Shown here piece after piece: positions 1 to 7,937 of a stretch of 33,424 bases of DNA (position 1 is the stretch's first letter; the number at the start of each line of letters is the position of its first letter). Made by a program: the position numbers and the translations under genes. Source of the stretch: Kiloniellaceae bacterium (GTDB taxonomy: Bacteria > Pseudomonadota > Alphaproteobacteria > Kiloniellales > Kiloniellaceae); assembly GCA_028280915.1 (NCBI GenBank), contig JANQKX010000135.1, positions 1 to 33,424 on the forward strand, in the 5' to 3' direction. The notes below the pieces were generated by a model. The model ran no database searches and was not told where the DNA came from. It saw only the letters and a program-made list of their open reading frames with translations.

Positions 1-2763
1 ATCCAGACCGGCCAGCAGATGCAGCTGGACGTGAGCCTGGCGCCGGAGGCGTCCGATCCGCCCGAAGCCCTGGTCAACGACGCCAAGCTCAGCCTGACCC
101 GGGCTGAGGCCAACGGGCCGGCCCAGGTGCAAGGCGCTGTGACTTTTCGTGGTCAACAAATCGAACTCACCGCTTTGGGCACGCCCGAAGGCGCTATCGA
201 AGAAGGCGGCGGGACCTTCACCGCTCAGGTCTCCTCGGCCCTGGCCTCCCTGAACCTGGACGCCAAGCGGGAGCCGGGCCCGGACAACCCGGTGGACGCG
301 GACATCACCTTCAAGACGTCGGGCTTGCAGGCCATGGCGGCCTGGCTCGGCGGCAGCGCGGGAACGGGGCGGACCGGCGATCCCGTGGACCTCTCCCTGA
401 ACCTCAACGGACGGCCCGACAAGATCGCCATAAAGGACCTAAAGGTGACCAGCAACGTCATCGCCCTGGCCGGCGAGGGGGAGCTGGACAACACCGGCGC
501 AGTGCCCAATGTGACGGTGACTCTGCAGTCGGACCAGTTGGACCTTGACACGCTCCTCGCGGCGCTGCGCGAAGGCGAAGGGGCGGCGGATACGTCGGAG
601 CAGACCGGCGCGGCCGAGGCCTCTGAAGCGACCGATGAGCCCGCGGCCGAAGAACCCGAAACGGCCGAAACGGCGCCGGAGGACGGGCCGGTCGCCGAAG
701 ACGTCTTCGCCTTCCTGCCGGATGAGCCCCTGGATCTGTCGCCGCTGAAAGCGGCCAATGGGGTGGTGGACCTCACCCTGGTCAAAGTGCTGTACAGCGA
801 TCTGGAAATCGGGCCGGTGGCGGTCAAGGGCGCCTTGCAAGACGGCAAGTTGAGCGTTGACCTGACCGAGTTTCGGGTGGAAGCGGCCAACCTGCAGGCC
901 AAGTTGAACGCCGAGGCGGGGGACGAGGGGCTTAAGGCCCAGTCCCGGGTGGATCTGGTATCAGGCAAGGGCACCTTGGTGGAGGAAAAGACCCAGGGCC
1001 GCATCGACATCGCCGAAGGGGTGACGGGTCATCTGGATCTGACCACCGCCGGTGCGTCGGTCAGAAGCCTTGTGCTCCAGCTGACCGGTGACGGGGAACT
1101 GGCGGTGCCCGGGGTCACCCTGACGGGCTCCGATGTGGCCGGTCTGAAGGACGGCAAGATCCGCTTCGACCTGCCGGGAGTGACCGATCCGCCGGAGGTG
1201 GGTGTGACGGCCACCCTGCTGGTGGGCGAGCGGCATGTTGAGTTGCCCTTGGACCTGAAGCTCAAAACCGGTCCCTTGCCGGACATGGCCCGCGGCCGCG
1301 AGGCGCCGGTGGACCTGACCGCCGACTTGGGCCAGACCCATGTAAACCTCAACGGCAAGATCAGCGGCCTGACCACGGTCCCCGTGTTCAACTTCGACCT
1401 TTTGATCGATGCGCCCAGCACCGAGGCGTACCGGGTTTTTGTCAAGGAGCTGCCGATCCTTGAGCCCGTGCAGGCCAAAGCGGTCATCAAGAGCGAGGGA
1501 GAGATCCTGACCGTGGATGGCCTGACCGCCCAGGTGGGCCCCTCCGACATGGTCGGGGAGGTGCGCCTGGACTACGGCAGCCGGCCCATGGACCTGAAGG
1601 CCAGCATCACCTCGAAACTGCTTGATCTTCACAGTCTGGAATCCCCGCAAGACGGTAAGGAGGACGCGAAAGCAGAACCCGCCCAGCAAGAGCAGGTGAC
1701 CGAGCCCAGCAACAAGGCGTCGGACGAGACCAGCCATGGGACCCAAGGCCAGACCGAGAGCGCGTCCAAGGACTATCTGCTGAAGGATGATCCCTTGCCG
1801 TTGGATGCGCTGGCCGCCCTCAACGCCGATGTGAAAGTGGTCGCCGATAGCTTCAAGGTCAGTGAAAACCTGACCTTGAGCAAGGTGGATATCGGGATCC
1901 TGCTCAAGGACAAGGTCCTCAACGTGGACCCCCTCAAGCTCAACATGAACAACGGCGACATGGACGGCGTGGTCAAGGTGGATGCCACCCAGGAACCGGC
2001 CCAAATGAGCCTGGCCATCGAAGTGGACAGCTTCGACATGGTGGTGTCCGAGCAGGTGCATATGACCCTGGACGGCTACACGGATTTCAAGGCCAGCGGC
2101 AACAGCCCCCGGCAGCTGGGCAGCACCTTGACCGGTCGTACCGACTGGGTCTCCCGCAAGGGAACGGTGGACAGCGGCTTCTTGGGTCTGCTCACCTTCG
2201 GTACCGGGGACATCTTGGGGCCGCTCTTCGGCGGCAAGTCCAACGCCGCCTTCAACTGCCTGGTGGGCCGCATCGATTTTGAGACGGGCATCGGCACGCC
2301 CACGGTTTTCATGCTGGATTCCCAGGATCTCATCGTGGCGGGCGACGGCACCATCGACCTGCGGGACGAGACCTTGAACATGAGCGTGGGCACCGCGACC
2401 CGCTCCATTTCCCTGGCCGACTTGGCGGTGCCTTTCCTGGTGGTGGGGCCCATTGCCTCGCCCACGGTGATTCCCGATCCGGTGGGTGGCGTGGGCAAGC
2501 TGAGTTCCAAGGCCTTGGAACTGGTCAACCCCATCAACGCCGTCGACATGGTGTTCGGCGCCGACATCCTGGGCAGCAAAAAGACGCCTTGCGAGACCGC
2601 GTTCGAGAAGATCGCCGATACCAAGGCGCCGGCCGACCTGGTGGTCACCGACGCCCAGAAGGAAAAGTCCAAAGGCCTGGTTGGCGGTGCCATGGAATCC
2701 ATTGGCGAGGGCCTGGGCAGCCTCTTTGGCGGCGGCAGCGACAAGGAAAAGGCGGAGGAATAA
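1..2763 (+). CDS. AsmA-family protein, 3' part of gene (5' end outside window)
   Basis: The frame is open from base 1, so the gene begins upstream; about 920 residues are visible. AsmA-family proteins are large envelope proteins, usually anchored by one N-terminal membrane helix, with a long beta-rich body; they are linked to outer-membrane assembly and phospholipid transport. The visible part is made of repeated beta-type segments. The last 250 residues (from about base 2080) resemble the AsmA/YhjG C-terminal region, with a glycine-rich FGTGDILGPLFGG stretch and VVGPIASPTVIPDP. Two low-complexity linkers interrupt it, one Ala/Glu-rich (about bases 575-705) and one Gln/Glu/Ser-rich (about 1650-1770). 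A glycine-rich tail ends the protein. No signal peptide is visible because the start is missing. The family call is firm; the exact role is not. Confidence 0.85.
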   Translation: MQTGQQMQLDVSLAPEASDPPEALVNDAKLSLTRAEANGPAQVQGAVTFRGQQIELTALGTPEGAIEEGGGTFTAQVSSALASLNLDAKREPGPDNPVDADITFKTSGLQAMAAWLGGSAGTGRTGDPVDLSLNLNGRPDKIAIKDLKVTSNVIALAGEGELDNTGAVPNVTVTLQSDQLDLDTLLAALREGEGAADTSEQTGAAEASEATDEPAAEEPETAETAPEDGPVAEDVFAFLPDEPLDLSPLKAANGVVDLTLVKVLYSDLEIGPVAVKGALQDGKLSVDLTEFRVEAANLQAKLNAEAGDEGLKAQSRVDLVSGKGTLVEEKTQGRIDIAEGVTGHLDLTTAGASVRSLVLQLTGDGELAVPGVTLTGSDVAGLKDGKIRFDLPGVTDPPEVGVTATLLVGERHVELPLDLKLKTGPLPDMARGREAPVDLTADLGQTHVNLNGKISGLTTVPVFNFDLLIDAPSTEAYRVFVKELPILEPVQAKAVIKSEGEILTVDGLTAQVGPSDMVGEVRLDYGSRPMDLKASITSKLLDLHSLESPQDGKEDAKAEPAQQEQVTEPSNKASDETSHGTQGQTESASKDYLLKDDPLPLDALAALNADVKVVADSFKVSENLTLSKVDIGILLKDKVLNVDPLKLNMNNGDMDGVVKVDATQEPAQMSLAIEVDSFDMVVSEQVHMTLDGYTDFKASGNSPRQLGSTLTGRTDWVSRKGTVDSGFLGLLTFGTGDILGPLFGGKSNAAFNCLVGRIDFETGIGTPTVFMLDSQDLIVAGDGTIDLRDETLNMSVGTATRSISLADLAVPFLVVGPIASPTVIPDPVGGVGKLSSKALELVNPINAVDMVFGADILGSKKTPCETAFEKIADTKAPADLVVTDAQKEKSKGLVGGAMESIGEGLGSLFGGGSDKEKAEE

Positions 2764-2872
2764 ACGCCGCCGCAAATGGGGCTTTTCAAGGGTGGCGATA
2801 CGCTTGGTAACGGCGACCGTTTTGTGTCACTAATTCCTTTTGTAGCTGGACTTTGTGTCAGGGGGCGGCGTA

Positions 2873-3799
2873 TTGACGAAAAGTAAGGTCATCATCGACA
2901 CGGACCCGGGTATCGATGATGCCATGGCGATTTTGTTCGCCTGTCAGCACCCGCAAATCGACCTTGTCGGCCTGACCTCCATTTTCGGCAACGTGAAAGT
3001 GGAGACGGCCACGCGCAATGCCCTGGCGCTGAGCGACCTGGCCCGTCATCCGGTGCCGGTGGCTCGTGGGGCCGCCCATCCCCTGGGTCAGCCGCCCCGG
3101 GAACCGGCCACCCATGTGCACGGGATTGAAGGCTTCGGCCATCTGCCGCCCATCATCCCGCGCCATCAGGCCGATGGTCGCAGCGCCGCGGCCTTCATTT
3201 GCGACATGGCCAATGCCCACCCGGGGGAGCTGGTGCTTTGTCCGGTCGGCCCTCTGACCAACCTGGCCCTGGCGCTGGACCTGGATCCCGGTATTGCCCA
3301 AAAGGTCAGGGCCGTGCATGTCATGGGCGGCAGCCTGCGTGTGGGCGGCAATGTCTCGGACTATGCGGAGGCCAACATCTGGCAGGACCCCCATGCGGCC
3401 GATCAGGTTTTTGCCGCCGGTTGGGACGTCAAACTGATCGGTCTGGACGTAACTCACTCGGTGACCTGCCAGCCCGAGGATTTCGATAAACTGGCCGAGG
3501 CGGCACCGGTCCTGGGTGGTTTCCTAAAGGACGCGGCCAAGTTCTATTTTGAGTTCCACGAATGGAACGACGGGTTTTACGGCGCCTACATGCATGATGC
3601 CTTGGCGGTGATCTCCATCATCCGGCCGGAACTTTTCACCTTCGAGCGTCATGGCGTGATGGTTCGCCTCGACGGGGCCGCGGCGGGGGAGACCTTCATC
3701 GTCGACGATCCGGCGCGGGCGCAGATCCAGTGGGCCAGTGATGTTCAAGTCGAGGCGGCGAAGTCGCTTTATTTTGAAACCCTCGGCGCTTCGTTTTGA
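2873..3799 (+). CDS. Inosine/uridine-preferring nucleoside hydrolase family protein
   Basis: Hydrolyses the N-glycosidic bond of nucleosides to free base and ribose, in the cytoplasm, by family. The N-terminal DTDPGIDDAMA motif is the Ca2+/ribose-binding signature, and the C-terminal MHDALAV segment carries the late Asp ligand typical of the fold. Length (308 aa) matches the family. I chose the TTG at 2873 because AGGGGGCG lies just upstream and the protein then begins six residues before the first strand; an in-frame GTG at 2855 is the alternative. The gene is convergent with the TrpF-like gene downstream. Substrate preference (purine, pyrimidine or both) cannot be read from sequence. Confidence 0.9.
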   Translation: MTKSKVIIDTDPGIDDAMAILFACQHPQIDLVGLTSIFGNVKVETATRNALALSDLARHPVPVARGAAHPLGQPPREPATHVHGIEGFGHLPPIIPRHQADGRSAAAFICDMANAHPGELVLCPVGPLTNLALALDLDPGIAQKVRAVHVMGGSLRVGGNVSDYAEANIWQDPHAADQVFAAGWDVKLIGLDVTHSVTCQPEDFDKLAEAAPVLGGFLKDAAKFYFEFHEWNDGFYGAYMHDALAVISIIRPELFTFERHGVMVRLDGAAAGETFIVDDPARAQIQWASDVQVEAAKSLYFETLGASF

Positions 3800-3897
3800 G
3801 ACCGCCGAATTGGCATCGCGGAGCGGACCGTGAGTGACTTTGCGGTTTTGGCCATTGATCGCAATCAAGCCGACGCGCCTGCCGCCACGGCCCTGCC

Positions 3898-4593
3898 TTA
3901 CGAAAAATAGCGCCCGGACCAAAAGGGCTGAACCGGGGCGGCTGTCCGCAGGTTGGTCATGAAGCTTTCCAGCTTTTGCTTGGAGAGACCGCCTTCATCG
4001 CGTACCCCGTTGCACAGGTCCACGCCAAAGGGATTGACCCGGCGCACCGCCTCCACAATGTTGCCGGGATTGAGCCCGCCGGCCAGGAAGACCGGCTTGG
4101 GCGAGCGTTTGACAAATTCCGCCGAGATACGCCAGTCGTGCACCCGCCCGGTGCCGCCCAACTCGGCCACCGTCATGGAGGGGCGACCCGAATCCAGCAG
4201 AAAGGCGTGCACGTGCGGGGCATAAAGGGGGATCAGGTCCAGGGCATCCATGCCTTCCACGTGGATCACCTGCACCCGGCGCACCCCCTCGGGCAGCAGG
4301 CGCTTCAGGTCTTCGTGTTCCCGGGGGTCGATGTGGCGCACGATCTGCACCGTCGAGGTGCCGCAATGGCGCACGTGATCGGCGATATCCTGGGCCCGGC
4401 TGCGCTGGGTCAGCAAAAAGGTGGCAATGGGCGGCGGTACGATCTCGGCGATGTCCCTGGCCACATCGTCGTCGATCACCCCGGGGCCCGAGGGCATGTC
4501 CGCGACCAGCCCGAGCGCATCGGCGCCCAGGGCAATGGCCAGTTCGGCCTCCTCAAGCGAGGAAATGCAGCAGATCTTAATTCTTGGAAACAA
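3898..4593 (-). CDS. Phosphoribosylanthranilate isomerase (TrpF)-like protein, orphan
   Basis: TrpF is a TIM barrel that catalyses the Amadori rearrangement of phosphoribosylanthranilate in tryptophan synthesis. Here KICC supplies the general-base Cys (C8), LLDSG the general-acid Asp (D134), and GGTGRVHDW and AGGLNPGNI are the usual phosphate-loop segments, so the active site looks complete. Unusual points: there is no other trp gene nearby, the loop after GGL reads VDLCNGVRDEGG where SSGVE is normal, and the central VQLHG motif is VQVIHVEG. It may be a paralogue with a different sugar-phosphate substrate. Start: TTG at 4593 has GGAGG 5 bases upstream; an ATG at 4611 lacks a clear site. 231 aa. 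Confidence 0.75.
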   Translation of the reverse strand: MFPRIKICCISSLEEAELAIALGADALGLVADMPSGPGVIDDDVARDIAEIVPPPIATFLLTQRSRAQDIADHVRHCGTSTVQIVRHIDPREHEDLKRLLPEGVRRVQVIHVEGMDALDLIPLYAPHVHAFLLDSGRPSMTVAELGGTGRVHDWRISAEFVKRSPKPVFLAGGLNPGNIVEAVRRVNPFGVDLCNGVRDEGGLSKQKLESFMTNLRTAAPVQPFWSGRYFS

Positions 4594-4706
4594 CGAATCC
4601 TCCACCCCCATGCCACTAAATCTTGCGCGCCAAGACTCGCCTGTCAATCGGCCAAAAAGGGCACCGTCATGGGGGCAGTCCAGACCAAATACAGCAAGAA
4701 AAATTC

Positions 4707-5303
4707 TCAGTCTGAGGATGGGAGCAAACGCGCGTCGGTCATAGGCGCCACATTTGTCTTTGCAAGCAGCGAACCAATCGCCTCCCAGTCCTCAATTACT
4801 GTCCGATAGATCCATCGATAAACAGATGGGTCATCAAACAACCGAAGAGTGGCCTCACGACCGATCAAGCTGCTGGTTGCTTCAATCTCCAACCAGTTTA
4901 CCGCCAGATGTAGGTAGATCGAATAGACGTCACGGGCGCGCTGTGACACTGGGGAAGGGACCTTGGGATACCGAACCTTCAGCGCGTCGATGGCATTGGG
5001 CAACTCGGCTTTGCAATGATCGCTCAGGTACCAGTGGATTTGCTCATGGAGGTATGTGCTCAGAAATCTCTTTGGATTTCCGACTTCCAGCGTATTCAAC
5101 GTCAATATGGGATGGCTGTGTGGAACTTCGTTTGGCGCAATTCTAACCTCCTGGGTGAATTCAAACCTGGCCAGGTCGTATTGGGCCCTGAGGCTAACCA
5201 GCAGTTTTTTCGCCGCTTCAGCGTTTCGTTCGCTGGTCGACAGATCAATTTTGATACAGATGGGCGAGATCACGCTTTTCATCGGGACAAACACATTCAC
5301 CAA
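4707..5303 (-). CDS. Hypothetical protein with HExxH motif (possible zinc metallopeptidase-like)
   Basis: I do not recognise a named family. The 198-residue product has no signal peptide or membrane helix. Around residue 86 it reads STYLHEQIHWYLSDH, an HExxH motif in a predicted helix, the zinc-binding signature of many metallopeptidases; a third ligand is not obvious, although Glu residues in the later WLEIEATSS segment could serve. Aromatic residues are frequent near the motif. GC content is lower than in neighbouring genes, which could mean recent acquisition. The start is uncertain: TTG at 5303 is the first start after an upstream in-frame stop and ATG at 5282 is an alternative; neither has a good ribosome binding site. 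Peptidase function is only a suggestion. Confidence 0.6.
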   Translation of the reverse strand: MVNVFVPMKSVISPICIKIDLSTSERNAEAAKKLLVSLRAQYDLARFEFTQEVRIAPNEVPHSHPILTLNTLEVGNPKRFLSTYLHEQIHWYLSDHCKAELPNAIDALKVRYPKVPSPVSQRARDVYSIYLHLAVNWLEIEATSSLIGREATLRLFDDPSVYRWIYRTVIEDWEAIGSLLAKTNVAPMTDARLLPSSD

Positions 5304-5485
5304 GGTAGGTCTTTTCTTTGCCCGACTTTCCTCGCACGATCAACGGGAAGGGGACGACTGCACTGGTTCCTCCATTTGACTCCTCAACTTCCCGCCGATT
5401 TATTCCGGCGCCCTGACCTTTTACATCCAATAGGGGTGCTTATATGCAAAAGATCCCTGACCCCGCGGATGAGGAGAAAGACGTT

Positions 5486-5770
5486 ATGAATCGGGACCAA
5501 TACGTGGAAATGCTGAAAGCCCGCCTGGATGAATGGAACGGGCAGATTTCCAAGGCCGAAGTGCAGATCAAAGACGCCTCCGACGATATGAAGGCCCGCT
5601 ACGAGGAACAGTTGGCCGAGATGACCAAACAGGCGGAAGCGGCCCAGGATAAAATCCAAAGCGCGATCCAGACCCATTCCGAAGATTGGGAAAAGCACCG
5701 CGCCAACATGGAAACCGCCTGGAACGATATCGCCGAGGGCTTCACCAAGGCCTGGTCCCGCTTCAGTTGA
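5486..5770 (+). CDS. Small coiled-coil protein, sll1863 stress-response type
   Basis: A 94-residue, highly charged, almost wholly helical protein with heptad-like spacing through most of its length, beginning MNRDQYVEMLKARLDEWN and ending in an aromatic/basic tail (FTKAWSRFS). This layout (one long coiled coil, Trp-containing start, AW...F..A.SRF end) matches short proteins annotated as sll1863-family stress response proteins; their biochemical role is poorly known. No signal peptide or membrane segment. I chose ATG 5486, with GAGGAG nine bases before it; an in-frame ATG at 5444 would add 14 residues and also has a purine-rich stretch upstream. Probably monocistronic. Confidence 0.7.
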   Translation: MNRDQYVEMLKARLDEWNGQISKAEVQIKDASDDMKARYEEQLAEMTKQAEAAQDKIQSAIQTHSEDWEKHRANMETAWNDIAEGFTKAWSRFS

Positions 5771-5848
5771 GCTCTCCGCCGTTAGGCGATGAAAGTTCAC
5801 AAGGGCCGGTTGGCCCCCTGAACGACGCTTGAACGGTGAGAGCGGTCG

Positions 5849-7000
5849 TCATGCGGCCCTTGACCGCCACAGTTGGGGCAGGCCCCAGAGGGCCAGGCCC
5901 GCCAGCAATCCCCAAAAGGCCGCGCCGATGCCAAAAGCGCTGTAGCCCGAAGCGGTGACCACGAAGGTGGCCGCCGCCGGGAAGCGGTCGCCCTCGGCGG
6001 CCATGCCGGCGCGCAAGGCGCCCACAAAGGGGCCCGTCAAGGCGATGCCAGCGACCGCGGCGATGAGGGCTTCGGGAAAGCTGGCGAAGAGGGTCACCAC
6101 CGAAGCGCCGAAAACCGCCAGCACCGCATAACCCAGGGCATAAAAGGGCCCCGTCAGCCAGCGCTTGTCCTTGTCCGAATGGGCATCGGGCCCGGTGCAG
6201 AGGGAGGCGGTAATCGCCGCCAGGCTGGTGGTATGCGCTCCAAAAGGGGCGCTCAAGAGGGAAGCCAGACCGGTCACCGTGAGGACGGAGCGGCTGGGCG
6301 GCGTATAGCCGGCCGCTTGCAAGACGGCAAAGCCCGGCAGGTTTTGCGACGCCATGGTGACCAGGTAGAGGGGAATGCCCACCCCGATCATCACCGCGGG
6401 ATCAAAGCGTGGCGCCACCCAGACAAAGCTGGAGATGCTAAGGTTGCCCAGAGGACTGGTCATACCCAGGCCGTAGGAAAGGGCGATGCCCAGTGCCAGT
6501 ACGGCCAAGACCGCCCAGGCCGGGGAAAATAGCCGAATGACGGCAAAGACCACGATCAGCGGCAGCACCAGGGCCGGCGCGTCCTGCAGGTGGTCAAAAA
6601 CGGCGACCACAAAGGCAAACAAAACCCCCGCCAACATGGCCGAGGCGATCGAACTGGGGATGCGTTGCAGGGCATCGTTGACCGGGCGAAAGAGCGCGGT
6701 GGCCAGGATCAGCGCCGCCGCGAGGAAAAAGGCGCCCACCGCCTCGGGCATGGCGATGCCGCTGGTGGCCGCGATCAAGGCGGCGCCGGGCGTGGACCAG
6801 GCGGTGACGATGGGCTGGCGGTGGCGCCAGCTCAAAATCGCCGTGGTGGCCATCATGCAGATACACAAAACGGCGATCCACGACGACGTTTGTGCCGGCG
6901 TGGCCTGAAGCGCCGCGGCGGCCGCCAAAATGATGGCGATGGAGCCGCCAAAGCCCACCAGGACCGCCACCAAGGCGGAAATGACAACAGAAGCCCTCAT
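5849..7000 (-). CDS. benE: BenE-type benzoate/H+ symporter family protein
   Basis: A 383-residue integral inner-membrane protein with about twelve hydrophobic segments throughout. Family features include SSWIAVLCICMMATTAILS, the WSTPGAALIA segment, VMIGVGIPLYLVTMASQNLPG and the PFGAHTTSLAAITA loop, all typical of BenE, which imports benzoate or related aromatic acids with protons. No benzoate-catabolic genes are in the window, so the substrate is unproven. It is divergent from the GntR/FCD regulator, which is the obvious candidate controller. ATG 7000 is preferred because it matches the usual MR-xxx start of BenE; an in-frame TTG at 7033 would add 11 residues. Neither has a clear ribosome binding site. 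Confidence 0.85.
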   Translation of the reverse strand: MRASVVISALVAVLVGFGGSIAIILAAAAALQATPAQTSSWIAVLCICMMATTAILSWRHRQPIVTAWSTPGAALIAATSGIAMPEAVGAFFLAAALILATALFRPVNDALQRIPSSIASAMLAGVLFAFVVAVFDHLQDAPALVLPLIVVFAVIRLFSPAWAVLAVLALGIALSYGLGMTSPLGNLSISSFVWVAPRFDPAVMIGVGIPLYLVTMASQNLPGFAVLQAAGYTPPSRSVLTVTGLASLLSAPFGAHTTSLAAITASLCTGPDAHSDKDKRWLTGPFYALGYAVLAVFGASVVTLFASFPEALIAAVAGIALTGPFVGALRAGMAAEGDRFPAAATFVVTASGYSAFGIGAAFWGLLAGLALWGLPQLWRSRAA

Positions 7001-7010
7001 GACAATCTGA

Positions 7011-7030
7011 AAAAGTTGTATCCAATTTTT
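7011..7030. promoter_or_regulatory. Candidate GntR/FCD operator between benE and its regulator
   Basis: An AT-rich inverted repeat, AAAAGTTGTATCCAATTTTT, lies in the divergent gap. Its core TTGTATCCAA is one change from a perfect TTGNATNCAA-type palindrome, a form used by several FCD-type GntR regulators. It sits just upstream of the benE ATG, where binding could block benE transcription. This is inference from position and symmetry only. Confidence 0.4.
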
Positions 7031-7086
7031 CAATTTGGCGACAAAAAAGAATTTCTGTCAACAATCTCCGTCGCCTATGATGGGGA

Positions 7087-7770
7087 ATGAGTAAAGAAAA
7101 CTCCCACTTCCGGCCGGCACAGACAAAGGACGCCGATTCAGCCAAGGCGCGGGGCAAGCGGGCGGCCGAAATCGCCCTGGATCTGCGCGGACAGATTATC
7201 TCGGGTGATCTGCCGCCCGAGGCCAAACTGGGCCAGGAGTCCCTGGCCGAACGGTATCAGGTCAGCCGCATCCCCGTGCGCGAGGCCTTGCGGCTTTTGG
7301 AAGCGGAAGGCCTGGTCATCTTCGATCCCAACAAGACCGCACGGGTGGCGCCGCTCAGCAAGGCGGACATGCTGGAGATCTACGCCATGCGTGTCGCCGC
7401 CGAGACCCTGGCCCTCAAGGTTGCCCTTCCGGAACTGAGCAACCGGCAAATCGACGCGGCCGAGGAGATCCAGGCGCAAATCGAAGAGGCACCGCTCGGC
7501 CGGTTCGGCGAGCTCAACACGGCGTTCCACCGCTGCCTTTACGAGCCGGCCTGTTGGCCCCGGCTATTGGCCCACATCGACGTGCTGGGGCACGCGGCCG
7601 ACCGCTACCTGCGCTTGGCCATTGCCGGGCTGGACTACGCCGCCAAGTCCCACCGGGAGCATCATGAACTGCTCAAGGCCTGCCGGGCGCGGGACGAGGC
7701 CGCCGCCGTGGACTGCCTCACCAAACACATCGGCGAAGCGGGGGAAGCGCTGGCAAAGCTGCTCAGATAG
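7087..7770 (+). CDS. GntR-family transcriptional regulator, FCD subfamily
   Basis: 227 residues. Residues 25-90 form the winged helix-turn-helix (LGQESLAERYQVSRIPVREA is the classic recognition segment). Residues 100-220 form the all-helical FCD effector domain; candidate metal/ligand residues are the histidines in NTAFHRCLY, SHREHHELL and LTKHIGE. These regulators usually repress a neighbouring transporter or catabolic operon and release DNA on binding a carboxylate. Divergent benE upstream and the BCCT carrier downstream are the likely targets. The ATG has a GGGGA almost touching it, so initiation may be weak or partly leaderless. Confidence 0.9.
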   Translation: MSKENSHFRPAQTKDADSAKARGKRAAEIALDLRGQIISGDLPPEAKLGQESLAERYQVSRIPVREALRLLEAEGLVIFDPNKTARVAPLSKADMLEIYAMRVAAETLALKVALPELSNRQIDAAEEIQAQIEEAPLGRFGELNTAFHRCLYEPACWPRLLAHIDVLGHAADRYLRLAIAGLDYAAKSHREHHELLKACRARDEAAAVDCLTKHIGEAGEALAKLLR

Positions 7771-7937
7771 CGGGCACCGGCCACGGCCTATGAGGTATAC
7801 AGGGAGCGCCGCAGCACTCTGTCAGACCGGGCGCCTCGGATCAGGTCCAAAGTCTTTCCCCCGCTTGCGCCGCGCCCGTAAAGGGTTCAGTCTGGAACGA
7901 CGAGGTGCAAAGTTTCTCATTGGGGGGAGGGGGATCG

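Noticed and set aside
961-2775. Long open frame on the minus strand inside the AsmA-family gene
   Set aside because: It is His/Gly/Gln-rich with no domain pattern, as expected from the complement of a GC-rich gene.
5245-5430. 61-codon minus-strand frame upstream of the HExxH gene
   Set aside because: It is in another frame, has no family features, and does not extend the HExxH protein.
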